A stretch of 64,000 nt of DNA from Massilia pinisoli (GCF_024753285.1 NZ_JANUGW010000023.1:39590-103589); one strand, 5' to 3'. Positions 1-8,672 are shown, numbered from the stretch's first letter. Notes: generated by a model from the sequence alone, not told the origin. Translations and numbers: made by a program.

Positions 1-357
1 GCGCGCCGCACGCCGTTCGTCTTCATCGGCAACAATGCGTACACGATGGAAGGCCTGGCGATCGGCGAGCGGGCGCGCCTGGACGAGGGCATCCTGAGCC
101 TGTACGTCGCCCAGCGTCCGACCCGCCTGGGCCTGCTGCGCTTCGCGTTCGACGCGCTGCTCGGCCGCCTGGGCCAGGAGCGCGACTTCGACGTCCTGAC
201 GTCGCCCGGGTTCGACATCGACACCCATCGCCGCCGGCTGCTCGTCGCGACGGACGGCGAAGTGACGGAGATGAGTGCGCCGTTGCGCTACCGGATGCGG
301 CCTGGCGCACTGACGGTGCTCGTGCCGCCGGCGGACAATGGTGCCAATCCACGCTAA
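1..357 (+). CDS. Diacylglycerol kinase-like lipid kinase, C-terminal part
   Basis: The reading frame is open from the first base of the window and ends at 357, so only the last 118 residues are present and the true start lies upstream. Near the visible N-terminus is FVFIGNNAYTMEG, which resembles the conserved strand and loop in the C-terminal beta-sandwich of YegS/DgkB-type lipid kinases. The rest (LSLYVAQRP, then a DFDVLTSPGFDID stretch) fits the same domain. The family phosphorylates diacylglycerol or related lipids at the inner membrane. The nucleotide-binding N-terminal half cannot be checked here. A metallophosphoesterase follows 23 bases downstream on the same strand and is probably co-transcribed. 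Confidence 0.75.
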   Translation, partial: ARRTPFVFIGNNAYTMEGLAIGERARLDEGILSLYVAQRPTRLGLLRFAFDALLGRLGQERDFDVLTSPGFDIDTHRRRLLVATDGEVTEMSAPLRYRMRPGALTVLVPPADNGANPR

Positions 358-380
358 CGGTAAGACGAAAAGGGAATCCC

Positions 381-1232
381 ATGCGTACACTCGTCCACCT
401 GTCCGACCTGCATTTCGGCCGCGTCGACCCGCAACTGCTCGATCCGCTGCGCGACCTGGTGCACAAGCTGGCGCCGAACGTCGTCGTCGTCTCGGGCGAC
501 CTCACGCAGCGCGCCAAGAGCGAGCAGTTCGAGGAAGCGAAGGCCTGGCTCGACACGTTGCCGGGCCCGCAGATCATCGTGCCGGGCAACCACGATATTT
601 CGCTGTACAACGTGTTCCGCCGCTTCCTGGCGCCGCTGGATCGCTACAAGCGCTACATCACGGACGATCTCGACCCCGTCTACATCGACGACGAGATCGC
701 CGTGCTGGGCGTGAACACGGCGCGCTCGCTCACGTTCAAGGACGGCCGCGTCAACAAGGAGCAGGTGGAGAAGATCCGCGCCACCTTGTCGGGTCTCCCG
801 CCCGAGGTCACGCGCGTCGTCGTCACGCACCACCCGTTCGACCTGCCGAAAGACGCGGACAAGCAGGGGGCGGAAGAGGGCGACCTCGTCGACCGCGCGC
901 ACATGGCGATGGACGTGTTCGCGGAGCTCGGTGTCGACCTGCTGATGGCCGGCCACCTGCACATGAGCCACGCGGGCAATACGCAGGCGCGCTACAAGAT
1001 CAGCGAATATGCGGCGCTCGTCGTGCAGGCCGGCACGGCCACGTCCACGCGCGGGCGCGGCGAAGTGAATTCGTTCAACGTGATCCGCGTCGAGCCCCTG
1101 CGCATCGAGGTCGACCGCTACGGCTGGGACAGCGTGCACAACCAGTTCCAGCTGCTCGCCACCGAAAAATTCATGCGCAGCGGGAACGTCTGGGCCGAGG
1201 TGCCGGACGGCATGATGGCTGCGGGGCTCTGA
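381..1232 (+). CDS. Calcineurin-like metallophosphoesterase
   Basis: This 283-residue protein has the full set of metallophosphoesterase signatures. They are D9-x-H11 (SDLHFG), GD at 39-40, GNHD at 69-72, a double histidine near 150-151 (VVVTHHPFD) and GHLH at 191-194. These residues bind the two metal ions in the family. An AAAGGGAA-like ribosome site sits just before the ATG. No signal peptide is visible, so it should be cytoplasmic. The substrate cannot be read from sequence; related proteins include cyclic-nucleotide and UDP-sugar phosphodiesterases. Its position behind a lipid kinase could mean a role in lipid turnover, but that is only inference from context. Confidence 0.85.
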   Translation: MRTLVHLSDLHFGRVDPQLLDPLRDLVHKLAPNVVVVSGDLTQRAKSEQFEEAKAWLDTLPGPQIIVPGNHDISLYNVFRRFLAPLDRYKRYITDDLDPVYIDDEIAVLGVNTARSLTFKDGRVNKEQVEKIRATLSGLPPEVTRVVVTHHPFDLPKDADKQGAEEGDLVDRAHMAMDVFAELGVDLLMAGHLHMSHAGNTQARYKISEYAALVVQAGTATSTRGRGEVNSFNVIRVEPLRIEVDRYGWDSVHNQFQLLATEKFMRSGNVWAEVPDGMMAAGL

Positions 1233-1248
1233 GCCGCGGGACTCTGAC

Positions 1249-1893
1249 TCACCGGCCGCCGTTCGATTTCTGCTTGTCGCTCGAGCGGCGCTGTTCGACC
1301 CGTCCCTGCACGAACGAACCGATGAAGGCGCCCAGGGTCAGCTTGGTCAGGTCGAGGAACGCGGACGAGTTCGCGTTTGTCGAGGCGATCGAGATCAGCG
1401 AAAAGACGAGCGTGAGGAACACGGTCGTCAGCGGCAGGCCCGTCACGCCCAGCTTCGTGAAATTGCCCGAGATGCCCGTCAGCGCGCGCAGCCGCACGTA
1501 CTGGTCGATCGGCTCGGGCTTGCCGTCGAGGACGGCCTGCTCGACGAGCGGCAAATCGTCGAATGGAATGGTCGCCCTCGACCCCATGTGCGCGGACACG
1601 AGCAGGCCCTTGCCCAGCAGCGCAGCGACGACGGCGATGAACAGCAGGCTCATGGGCCCCGCTTCCTGGCCCGCCAGCTCGAGCCAGGTCGGAGAGCGGG
1701 GCTGCAGTTCAGCGCCCAGCGACTGGTGCAGCTGCAGGTAGACGATGATGCAGAAACAGACTGCCGAGACGACGACGAACGTATAGCCAGACGCGCGCAG
1801 GAAGTGGTCCGGTTGGTGATGGCGTTGCAAGGGCGAGTCCGGTTGAATCTGGCCTTCTTTGACGACAATACTGGTCTCCACGGGAGCCTCCAT
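1249..1893 (-). CDS. Hypothetical multi-pass membrane protein
   Basis: I do not recognise a family for this 214-residue protein. Hydrophobic stretches near residues 35-55 (VVVSAVCFCIIVYL), 80-100 (SLLFIAVVAALLG) and 150-172 (TTVFLTLVFSLISIAS) suggest three or four membrane helices. The C-terminus is basic and polar (RRSSDKQKS), so it probably faces the cytoplasm. The gene lies 25 bases behind the phospholipase-D-like gene on the same strand and may be the last gene of that unit. No clear ribosome site precedes the ATG at 1893, so the start is less certain than the frame. It converges with the metallophosphoesterase gene, 16 bases apart. Confidence 0.6.
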   Translation of the reverse strand: MEAPVETSIVVKEGQIQPDSPLQRHHQPDHFLRASGYTFVVVSAVCFCIIVYLQLHQSLGAELQPRSPTWLELAGQEAGPMSLLFIAVVAALLGKGLLVSAHMGSRATIPFDDLPLVEQAVLDGKPEPIDQYVRLRALTGISGNFTKLGVTGLPLTTVFLTLVFSLISIASTNANSSAFLDLTKLTLGAFIGSFVQGRVEQRRSSDKQKSNGGR

Positions 1894-1918
1894 CGGGTTG
1901 GGGTCGACAGCGCGAGCG

Positions 1919-3307
1919 CTAGATCCAATACTCGCCCAACCGCGACATCCATTCCTTGATCCGGTCCGACCAGGGCCGGTGCCGCCACCGCTCCAATGTG
2001 ACTTCCTTCGAGTCGCGCAGATCCTCCGCGAACGCGCTCTCCATCGCGGTGCCGAATGCGGGATCGATGACGACGACGTTCAGCTCGTAGTTGTGGATGA
2101 AGCTGCGCCGGTCGATGTTGGCCGACCCGATCGTCGACCAGCCGCCGTCGATGACGGCTGTCTTGGCGTGCAGCACGGCGATCTGCAGCTCGAAGATGCG
2201 CACGCCGCCCGCGAGCAGCTGGTTGTAGAACGCCTGGCCCGCGTAGCGGATGAGGCCGTGGTCCGATACGCCCGGCAGCACGAGCCGCACGTCCACGCCC
2301 CGTTTCGCCGCGCCGATCAGCGCATCGACGATCTGCTGGTCGGGCACGAAGTACGCCGACGTGATGTGGATCGATTTCTTCGCCTCGCTGATCGCGACGA
2401 CGAGCGCTTTATAAATGTCCGATTCGTGGTCCGGGTCGGATGCGAGCACGCGGACGATCTTGTCGCCGGCCGGCGCGAGCTTCGGAAAATACTCGGCCTG
2501 CGGCAGTTCCCCGCCTTCCTGCTGCACCCACAGGTCGATGAACGACCATTGCAGCGGCGCGACGGCCGGGCCTTCGATCTTGACGTGCGTGTCGCGCCAG
2601 CCGACCTTGTCGCCGTCGTCCGGCTTGTGGCGCGAGCGGAACAGCGAGCTGTTCGCATACGTGCTGCTGATGTTGATGCCGCCCGTGAACGCGACCTTGC
2701 CGTCGACGACCATCAGCTTGCGGTGGTTGCGGTTGTTCAGCTCCCACTTGCCGCGCGCCTTCGCGGGGTTCACGGGATTGAAGATCAGTACCTGGATCCC
2801 GGCCTGGCGCATGCGGTCGAAGAACGCGGACGGCGTGGCGATGCCGCCCACGGCGTCGACCATCACATTGACGGCCACGCCCTGGCTCCGCTTCTCGATC
2901 AGCAGGTCGGCGAACTCGTTGCCGATCTCGTCCTGGTCGAAGATATAGGTCTCCAGGTTGATGGAACTGGTGGCGACCTTCGCCGCGGCCATCATCTCGC
3001 GCATCGTGGCGGGGCCGTCGAACAGCAAGGTGACTTTGTTGCCGGCGATGAGGGGCACACCCGTCGCCTGTTCTTCCAGCGCGGCCAGCGCCTTCAGGTC
3101 GCCGCTCGCGTTGGCCCAGCGCTTTGCGACGAGCGCGGACGCCTGCTTCGGCGCCAGCGCGCCCTTCGTCGTCGCGATCGTGGGCGTCGCTTTCGCGGGC
3201 GCGTCGGGGTCGACGTCCGGCAACGACTTGCACGCGACGACGCAGCAGCAGAGGCACAGGACCAGCACCCGGGCGAACGAAGGAAGGCGGCGCAGCAGGG
3301 ATCTCAT
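1919..3307 (-). CDS. Phospholipase D/cardiolipin synthase-like lipoprotein
   Basis: This 462-residue protein has two HKD motifs: H195-x-K197 with D202 (NHRKLMVVDG), and H380-x-K382 with D387 (LHAKTAVIDG). Both are followed by the usual G-S/G-N pattern (FTGGINI, IGSANID). That pair defines the phospholipase D superfamily, which includes cardiolipin synthases and phosphatidyltransferases. The N-terminus is a hydrophobic signal with a VVAC lipobox, placing the lipidated cysteine at residue 26. This is unlike typical ClsA, which has membrane helices. The start overlaps the stop of the upstream Gcr-family gene in an ATGA junction, so the two are translationally coupled. The substrate is inferred to be a phospholipid. 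Confidence 0.82.
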   Translation of the reverse strand: MRSLLRRLPSFARVLVLCLCCCVVACKSLPDVDPDAPAKATPTIATTKGALAPKQASALVAKRWANASGDLKALAALEEQATGVPLIAGNKVTLLFDGPATMREMMAAAKVATSSINLETYIFDQDEIGNEFADLLIEKRSQGVAVNVMVDAVGGIATPSAFFDRMRQAGIQVLIFNPVNPAKARGKWELNNRNHRKLMVVDGKVAFTGGINISSTYANSSLFRSRHKPDDGDKVGWRDTHVKIEGPAVAPLQWSFIDLWVQQEGGELPQAEYFPKLAPAGDKIVRVLASDPDHESDIYKALVVAISEAKKSIHITSAYFVPDQQIVDALIGAAKRGVDVRLVLPGVSDHGLIRYAGQAFYNQLLAGGVRIFELQIAVLHAKTAVIDGGWSTIGSANIDRRSFIHNYELNVVVIDPAFGTAMESAFAEDLRDSKEVTLERWRHRPWSDRIKEWMSRLGEYWI

Positions 3308-5451
3308 TTGATACCTCGCGGAGTGGCCGGCGCCGCGTCGTCGAGGTCGCGCGGTCCGATGAAGAAGTCGAGTGGCGCTTCACGCAGCCGGCGACCTAGC
3401 GCCTGCAGCAGCCGCAGGCCGTGGTGGAAGCGCACCTTGCGCGCCCGCAGGGCCACCCACAGCGCGAGCCCGAAGCTCACCAGCAGGTTGACCATGCCGA
3501 TCAGCGCGATGCCGACAAAAGTGATGGCGACCGTCTCCGCATCGACCCGCTGGCCGAGCCCGACATAGCCGATGGCGAAATTGGCGGACGAAAACGTCAC
3601 GTGGCGCACGTCCAGCGGCAGGCCGAGGAGGAAGCCGACGGTGGCCGTCGTGCCCATCAGCACGCCGAACACGAAGTTGCCCATCAGGCCGCCGAGATTG
3701 TCCTCAACGTAGCGGGCGAAGCGGGCGCGCCGCTCCTCGCCGAGCAGGCGGCGCAGCCAGCGCAGCTGTTGCACGCGCTGGCCCATCCGCGTGTACATGG
3801 CCTTGTTGTCGTAATAGCCGGACACGAGCCCGGACACGAACAGCCACACGCCCGCGATCGCCGCGTGCAGCAGCGCGAGCGAATGCCACGGATGGCTGTC
3901 CGCGATCAGGTGCGCCGCTTTCGCCGGGGTCACGAGGTGTGTGCCGAAGATCCAGTACCACGCGAGGGCAAGGGCCCACGCGACGGGGATCACGGTCGCC
4001 AGGTTGCCCAACACGGCGACGATCTGCGTCCGGAACACTTTGTTGACAAGCGCCGCCATGCTGTCGACGTCGACCTGGCGGCGGCTGCTGCGGCCGCCGC
4101 CGCGCTGCGCCGTCTCGTGCAGGGCGGCGGCGATGCGGGCCGCCGTCATCGCGGGCTGCTTCGTGGCGATGGTGAAGTGCAGCACGTGCACGAGCATGAA
4201 GCCGGCCGCGTAGTTGAGGCTGTAGAACAGTGCTTCGATCAGCGGCGCGCGGTGCTGGTACGAGATCAGGATCTTGATCAGCGCCATGAAGCCGATGACG
4301 ATGCCTGCGCCCGCCGACGACGCGAACATGCCGCCCAGGTCGGCGCGCCGCTCGGCGATGTAGTGCTCCCCGGTGCGGCTCGCGTTTTCCGTGACGTTGC
4401 GTGCGAGGAGGTCGACGTTGTCGCGCAGCAGGCCGCGGATCTCGTATTTCGTGTTGTGGGCCTCGGCCAGTTCCTGCGCGAGGTCGACGGCGGCCGCGCG
4501 CCGCAGGCTCGTCGGCGGTTCGGCCGGCGGCGTCGCCTCGTTCGCGAGCGCTTCGACGTCTACCGTGGGCGCCGACGGCAGCTCGCCGCTCGTGTCGACG
4601 AGGAACAGCAGCTTGCGCAGGCGGTCGATGCTTTGCGTGAGCGCGACGAGCAGATACGTCAGCGCGACGCTCGTACCGGAGGCGAGGGCGCCGCGGCGGA
4701 TCTTCTGCACGACCTCTTCGCACTGGTCGAGCATGACGAGCAGGTGGCGCGCGTCTTCCATCGTGTCGGTTTCACCGGCCGTCAGGCGGCCGTAGTCGTC
4801 GAGGTATTTGTTCGCCTCGATGTTTTGCATGAGGAAGGGCGAGTCGACTTCCTCGATTTCGCGGTGCGCGTGGATCAGGCGCGGTTCCAGACCCAGCGCG
4901 CACACGCGGCACGACAAGGTGCGGATGGCGTCCAGCAGGCCCGCCAGCACGACTTTTCCCGCGCGCGCAGGTTCGTCCGCGTCGACTTCCGCGCCTTCCG
5001 GTGGCGCGGCGTTCGCGACCACGTCGAACAGCTCGAGCCAGTCGGCGTTCGGCACGGCGCGGATCCATTCGTAGTCGTCGTCGCGGCACAGGACGCGGTC
5101 GAGCGTGTCCGACAGGTACAGTTCGTCGAGTGCTGGAGGCAGGACGCGGTAGGCGATGCGTGTCTTCAGCTCCGTGAAAAAGCCGTCGTTCGACAGGATG
5201 CCGACGTCGGAATACAGGCTCGTGTGGCGGCGCGTTTCCAGCAGCCGCGTCACGTGGCGGCGCAGCGCCCATGCCTGGCCCGGATGGCCCCTCAAGAGCT
5301 GGGTCAACGTGCGCACCTGGGCGATCGCGTACGCGTGGTCGCGCGCGCGGCGCGGGCGCAGACGGTCGACGAGGTCGACGAGGAGGTCGACGCGGTCGCT
5401 GTCGGGATCGAGGCGTTCGAGAATCGGGAGCATGGAAAACATTCGCGGCAT
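3304..5451 (-). CDS. Gcr-family (SpecificRecomb) membrane protein
   Basis: About 715 residues, matching the betaproteobacterial and gammaproteobacterial family usually annotated as site-specific recombinase Gcr. The N-terminal half is soluble and helical. The C-terminal half contains several strongly hydrophobic segments (GIVIGFMALIKILISY, VIPVAWALALAWYW, FVFGVLMGTTATVGFLLG, IALIGMVNLLVSFGLALW), so it is probably an inner-membrane protein. I see no serine- or tyrosine-recombinase catalytic motif, so the traditional name is doubtful. No good ribosome site marks the start. I chose the ATG at 5451; those at 5442 and 5433 are alternatives. The stop overlaps the start of the phospholipase-D-like lipoprotein gene, which suggests a shared envelope function. 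Confidence 0.7.
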   Translation of the reverse strand: MPRMFSMLPILERLDPDSDRVDLLVDLVDRLRPRRARDHAYAIAQVRTLTQLLRGHPGQAWALRRHVTRLLETRRHTSLYSDVGILSNDGFFTELKTRIAYRVLPPALDELYLSDTLDRVLCRDDDYEWIRAVPNADWLELFDVVANAAPPEGAEVDADEPARAGKVVLAGLLDAIRTLSCRVCALGLEPRLIHAHREIEEVDSPFLMQNIEANKYLDDYGRLTAGETDTMEDARHLLVMLDQCEEVVQKIRRGALASGTSVALTYLLVALTQSIDRLRKLLFLVDTSGELPSAPTVDVEALANEATPPAEPPTSLRRAAAVDLAQELAEAHNTKYEIRGLLRDNVDLLARNVTENASRTGEHYIAERRADLGGMFASSAGAGIVIGFMALIKILISYQHRAPLIEALFYSLNYAAGFMLVHVLHFTIATKQPAMTAARIAAALHETAQRGGGRSSRRQVDVDSMAALVNKVFRTQIVAVLGNLATVIPVAWALALAWYWIFGTHLVTPAKAAHLIADSHPWHSLALLHAAIAGVWLFVSGLVSGYYDNKAMYTRMGQRVQQLRWLRRLLGEERRARFARYVEDNLGGLMGNFVFGVLMGTTATVGFLLGLPLDVRHVTFSSANFAIGYVGLGQRVDAETVAITFVGIALIGMVNLLVSFGLALWVALRARKVRFHHGLRLLQALGRRLREAPLDFFIGPRDLDDAAPATPRGIK

Positions 5452-5556
5452 GGAAATGTCAGTGTACGCGCGGACACCCCCGGTCACTGTACGCTGACGA
5501 ACCGAGCGGACGGGCCTGCGTTACACTTGATGCTTGACGTCATCCGTGGAGAGCAT

Positions 5557-6393
5557 ATGTACCTGACTTACTACAACGGGCAATGGGCCGAAGGAAACAC
5601 GCCCCTGTTCGGCGCGATGGACCACAGCGTGTGGCTCGGTTCGTCCGTCTTCGACGGCGCCCGTGCGCTGCGCGGCCACTTGCCGGACCTGCGTCCGCAC
5701 CTGGAGCGCGTCGTGACGTCGGCCGAGAAACTGGGCCTGACGTGCCCGTTGAGCGTGGACGAGATGGAAGCGCTCGTGCACGAAGGTGTCGCGCGCTTTC
5801 CGGCGGACGCGGAACTGTATATCCGCCCGCTCGTGTTCGCATCCGAAGGGTTCCTGATCCCCACGGCGGAAGCGGCCGCGTTCGCGTTGACCCTGTTCGA
5901 CGCGCCGCTGCCGCCGTTCACCGGCTTTTCGGCTTGCCTGTCGCCGTTGCGCCGCCCGGAGCCGACGATGGCCCCGACGGATGCCAAGGCGTCCGCCCTG
6001 TACGCGAACACGGCGCGCGCGCTGCGCGAGGCGAAGGCGCGCGGTTTCGACAATGCCGTCCTGCTGGACGCGGCGGGCAACGTGGCGGAGTTCGCGACGT
6101 CGAACCTGTTCCTCGTCACGCACGACGGCGAGGTCGTCACGCCGGCGCTGAACGGCACGTTCCTGGCCGGCATTACGCGCGCCCGCGTGATCGCGTTGCT
6201 GGGCGAGGCCGGCGTCAAGGTGGTCGAGCGCACGGTCAAGCCGGAAGAGCTCGAGACGGCCCGCGAAATCTTCAGCACCGGCAACTACGGCAAGGTCACG
6301 CCGTGCACGCGCTACGAGACGCGCGAGCTGCCCGCGGGGCCGGTCGCGCGGCAGGCCCGCGAGCGCTATCTCGCCTATACCGAGACGACCTGA
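5557..6393 (+). CDS. Branched-chain amino acid aminotransferase-like, class IV
   Basis: A 278-residue fold-type IV PLP enzyme. The likely Schiff-base lysine is K144 in PTDAKASALY. Other class signatures are VFDGARALRG near 31-40, the GNVAEFATSNLFLV stretch, and the C-terminal STGNYGKVTP motif seen in bacterial branched-chain aminotransferases. The family transfers the amino group between leucine, isoleucine or valine and 2-oxoglutarate. The start at 5557 is supported by GGAGAG five bases upstream; an ATG at 5530 in the same frame lacks one. It is a little shorter than enterobacterial IlvE (about 309 residues), so substrate preference is not certain. D-amino-acid or aminodeoxychorismate activity cannot be excluded. 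It is transcribed divergently from the Gcr-family gene. Confidence 0.78.
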   Translation: MYLTYYNGQWAEGNTPLFGAMDHSVWLGSSVFDGARALRGHLPDLRPHLERVVTSAEKLGLTCPLSVDEMEALVHEGVARFPADAELYIRPLVFASEGFLIPTAEAAAFALTLFDAPLPPFTGFSACLSPLRRPEPTMAPTDAKASALYANTARALREAKARGFDNAVLLDAAGNVAEFATSNLFLVTHDGEVVTPALNGTFLAGITRARVIALLGEAGVKVVERTVKPEELETAREIFSTGNYGKVTPCTRYETRELPAGPVARQARERYLAYTETT

Positions 6394-6411
6394 CGCAAGC
6401 CGGGCCCGCCG

Positions 6412-6984
6412 CTATTTCGCGCGGGGGACGGCGAGGGGACGGATGTTGCCGCAGTCGGCCGACAGCCACTTGCCGGTGACGTCCATGTCCATGTCCTGCG
6501 GACGGCCTTGCTCCTCGCTGTGCATCTTCATGTGCGCGTGGTAGTTCTTGTCGCCGTCCGTCGTCATGTCGCCTTCGCCGCTCACGCGCGGCTTCGTGCA
6601 CGCGAATGCGATGTGGCCGCGGCTGGGCGACTGCTGCGTGAACGTCTGCTTGCAGTCGCCTTGCTGGACGGGGAATTCCTTGCGGTCCACCATCTCGCGC
6701 GTCATGCACACCTTCGTCTGCAGCGCGCCGCCGGCGCCGACGTCCACCTGCACGCCGTGCTGCTGCATCATCTTCTGCATCTGTTCGCGCTGCTCGGGCG
6801 GCATGTTCGCCATGTGCTGCTGCATGGACGACATCGCCTGCTGCAGTTCCGGGTCGCTCGACGTCATCTTGTTCGACATCGACCACAGGCCGGGCTTCAT
6901 GGTCTGGGCGCCGGCGGGCAACGCGGCGCCGAGCGCGACGCACACGCAGGCCGACAGGACGGCGCGCGAAATGGATGGGTTCAT
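6412..6984 (-). CDS. DUF3617-type exported protein
   Basis: A 190-residue protein with a Sec signal peptide (a hydrophobic segment ending AALPAGAQT) and a mature part starting TMKPGLWSM, the usual opening of DUF3617 proteins. A methionine- and glutamine-rich segment follows (MSSMQQHMANMPPEQ), then cysteines in VCMTREMV, GDCKQTF, FACTKPR and the terminal ADCGNIRP. The family is common in proteobacterial periplasms and has no established function. The start is supported by AAGGAGA upstream. The upstream bases to about 7050 are empty and may hold its promoter. It converges with the aminotransferase gene, 18 bases away. The methionine richness might suggest metal contact, but that is speculation. 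Confidence 0.75.
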   Translation of the reverse strand: MNPSISRAVLSACVCVALGAALPAGAQTMKPGLWSMSNKMTSSDPELQQAMSSMQQHMANMPPEQREQMQKMMQQHGVQVDVGAGGALQTKVCMTREMVDRKEFPVQQGDCKQTFTQQSPSRGHIAFACTKPRVSGEGDMTTDGDKNYHAHMKMHSEEQGRPQDMDMDVTGKWLSADCGNIRPLAVPRAK

Positions 6985-7052
6985 CGTGATCGTCTCCTTT
7001 TGGATAGTGTCGCTGCGGGCCGCATGACGGACCAGCACCATGCGTGGGGGTA

Positions 7053-7649
7053 TCACGACGCTTCGCCGTGGCGGCCCAGCACCGTGCGTTCCAGGTGCAG
7101 CAGCAACAGGACGGTCTTGGCGTCGACGATGTCGCCGGTGGTGATCATCGCCAGCGCGTCGTCGAAGTCCAGTTCCACGACGTCGATGTCCTCGCCTTCC
7201 TCGCGCTTGCCGCCGCCGTCGCCGCATTTCCGGTCGCGCTCGTATTCGGCGACGAACAGGTGCAGGCGTTCCGTCGTCGCCCCGGGGCTGACGTACAGTT
7301 GCAGCGCGGGTTGCACCGCGTCGATCGCATAGCCCGTCTCCTCCCGCGCCTCGGCGAGCGCACGCTCGGCCGGGTCGGCGCCGTCCAGCATGCCGGCTGC
7401 CGCCTCGAGCAGGAAGCCATCATGGCCGCCCAGCCTCGCACCCAGGCGGAACTGACGCGTCAGCACGACCGAGCGGTGCGCGCGGTTGTACAGCAGCACG
7501 GCGGCGCCGTCGGCGTTGTCGTAGATTTCGTGCGACTGAACCTGCAGTTCGCCATCGCGGCGGCGCTGCATGTAGGTGACGTTTTTCAGGGGCAGAAAAT
7601 GATCCGAGAGGATTTCCTCGCGGACGATGCGCACGGTGTCGTCTGACAT
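7053..7649 (-). CDS. nudK: GDP-mannose pyrophosphatase NudK
   Basis: A 198-residue Nudix hydrolase that follows E. coli NudK closely along its length: an N-terminal EEILSDHFLPLKNVTY, then NADGAAVLLYN, VVLTRQFRLG, the Nudix box running from AGMLDG to EAREETGY, LYVSPGATTERLHLFVAEY, and GEDIDVVELDFDDAL. The family hydrolyses GDP-mannose and some other nucleotide sugars to a sugar phosphate and GMP. The enzyme should be cytoplasmic. The start at 7649 is preceded by GGAGAGG. A basic, glycine-rich insertion lies at about residues 155-165 (GDGGGKREEG). It is flanked on the same strand by exported-protein genes with no obvious metabolic link. Confidence 0.85.
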   Translation of the reverse strand: MSDDTVRIVREEILSDHFLPLKNVTYMQRRRDGELQVQSHEIYDNADGAAVLLYNRAHRSVVLTRQFRLGARLGGHDGFLLEAAAGMLDGADPAERALAEAREETGYAIDAVQPALQLYVSPGATTERLHLFVAEYERDRKCGDGGGKREEGEDIDVVELDFDDALAMITTGDIVDAKTVLLLLHLERTVLGRHGEAS

Positions 7650-7726
7650 GGCCTCTCCATTATGGTTGACATGGCAAGAGGATACACCGTGCGCGGGGTG
7701 GGCGGGCGCGCGCCGCCCCGGGCTCG

Positions 7727-8398
7727 TCAGCCCTGCTGCGCGGGTTCGCTCACGTAGATCTCGACGCGGCGGTTGCGTGCGCGGCCGGCCGGGTCGTCGT
7801 TCGACGCGACCGGCTCGCGCGCGGCGCGGCCTTCGACCGTGATGCGGGCCGGATTCACGCCGCGTGCCGTCAGGTAGTCGCGCGCGTGCGCGGCGCGGTC
7901 CAGCGACAGCGGCTGGTTGATCTGGTCGCCGCCCGTGTTGTCCGTGTGGCCGATGATCGTGATGTTGGTGGCCGGGTTCTCGTTCAGCGTCTGGGCGAAG
8001 CGGTCGAGGATCGGGCGGAAATTCGGCTTGATGTCGGAGCGGTTCGTGTCGAACGAGACGTCGCTCGGGATGTCGAGCTTCAGGCGGTTGTCGGACGTCT
8101 GCGAGACTTGCACGCCGGTGCCGCGCGTGGCCTGTTCCATCGCCTGGCGCTGCTGTTCCATGTGGCGCGACCAGACGTTGCCGGCGACGGCGCCGGCCGC
8201 CGCGCCCAGGATCGCGCCGCGCGTGGCCCGGCCGGATCCGCCGCCGCCCGTCGAGGCGCCGAGGATCGCGCCGAGGCCGGCGCCGACGCCCGCGCCGGTG
8301 GCGGTGCCGCGCTGCGTCTGGTTCATGTCGGCGCAACCGGAGGCCGCGACGGCGAAGGCGGTGGCGCACAGGGTTGAACGGATCAGGGTGGTTTTCAT
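7727..8398 (-). CDS. OmpA-family lipoprotein with glycine zipper
   Basis: A 223-residue lipoprotein: signal peptide with AASGC lipobox (C22), then a glycine-zipper segment at about 32-75 (TGAGVGAGLGAILGA and GAILGAAAGAVAGN), a short linker, and an OmpA/MotB peptidoglycan-binding domain from about 105 to the end. The domain shows SFDTNRSDIKPNF, IIGHTDNTGG and RNRRVEIYV. The protein should sit in the outer membrane and hold peptidoglycan. AAGGAGT precedes the ATG. Directly upstream of that ribosome site is a hairpin with a U-tract (8414-8468). It could end transcription from the small upstream gene or regulate this one. Similar architecture is seen in YiaD. Confidence 0.85.
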   Translation of the reverse strand: MKTTLIRSTLCATAFAVAASGCADMNQTQRGTATGAGVGAGLGAILGASTGGGGSGRATRGAILGAAAGAVAGNVWSRHMEQQRQAMEQATRGTGVQVSQTSDNRLKLDIPSDVSFDTNRSDIKPNFRPILDRFAQTLNENPATNITIIGHTDNTGGDQINQPLSLDRAAHARDYLTARGVNPARITVEGRAAREPVASNDDPAGRARNRRVEIYVSEPAQQG

Positions 8399-8413
8399 GG
8401 TGGACTCCTTGAT

Positions 8414-8468
8414 AAAAAATATCCGTTTCGTAGGCGCACCCACAGCAGGGCACGTCCGCGAAACGGAT
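8414..8468 (-). terminator. Hairpin plus U-tract in leader of OmpA-family gene
   Basis: Two perfect 10-base inverted arms (8421-8430 and 8459-8468) enclose a 28-base loop. On the minus strand they are followed by six T residues (8414-8419). The T-run ends only three bases before the AAGGAGT ribosome site of the gene starting at 8398. It may be the terminator of the small gene at 8526-8672, or an attenuator of the downstream gene. Confidence 0.6.
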
Positions 8469-8525
8469 CGGTCAGTCCGCAGCGCGCTGCGGTTCGGCAC
8501 GGGGCTCCGTGCCTGCGTGCTTATG

Positions 8526-8672
8526 CTATATGCCTCGGCCACTGATCAGGCGCACCAGGATCATGATGACGGCCACGACCAGCAGAATATGGATGAAACC
8601 GCCGACGGTGTAGGAGGTTACCAGACCGAGCAGCCACAGAATGATGAGAATGACGGCAATAGTGTAAAGCAT
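8526..8672 (-). CDS. lmo0937-family small membrane protein
   Basis: A 48-residue protein, almost entirely hydrophobic, with two predicted membrane helices: MLYTIAVILIILWLLGLV, then IHILLVVAVIMILVRLI after a YTVGGF turn. This matches the lmo0937 family of tiny membrane proteins, common next to stress genes in proteobacteria and Firmicutes. A GAGGA ribosome site lies before the ATG. The function is unknown; in several bacteria the family is linked with general stress response. A terminator-like hairpin follows before the OmpA-family gene on the same strand. Another membrane gene lies about 100 bases upstream. Confidence 0.8.
   Translation of the reverse strand: MLYTIAVILIILWLLGLVTSYTVGGFIHILLVVAVIMILVRLISGRGI

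Noticed and set aside
338..1741. A long plus-strand frame overlapping the metallophosphoesterase and the downstream membrane gene
   Set aside because: It is a shadow frame in high-GC DNA: arginine- and alanine-rich, no motif, and it overlaps two genes with clear motifs.
3421..5556. The upstream extension of the aminotransferase frame through the Gcr-family gene
   Set aside because: The start at 5557 has a good ribosome site and the family N-terminus. The upstream part is an antisense shadow.
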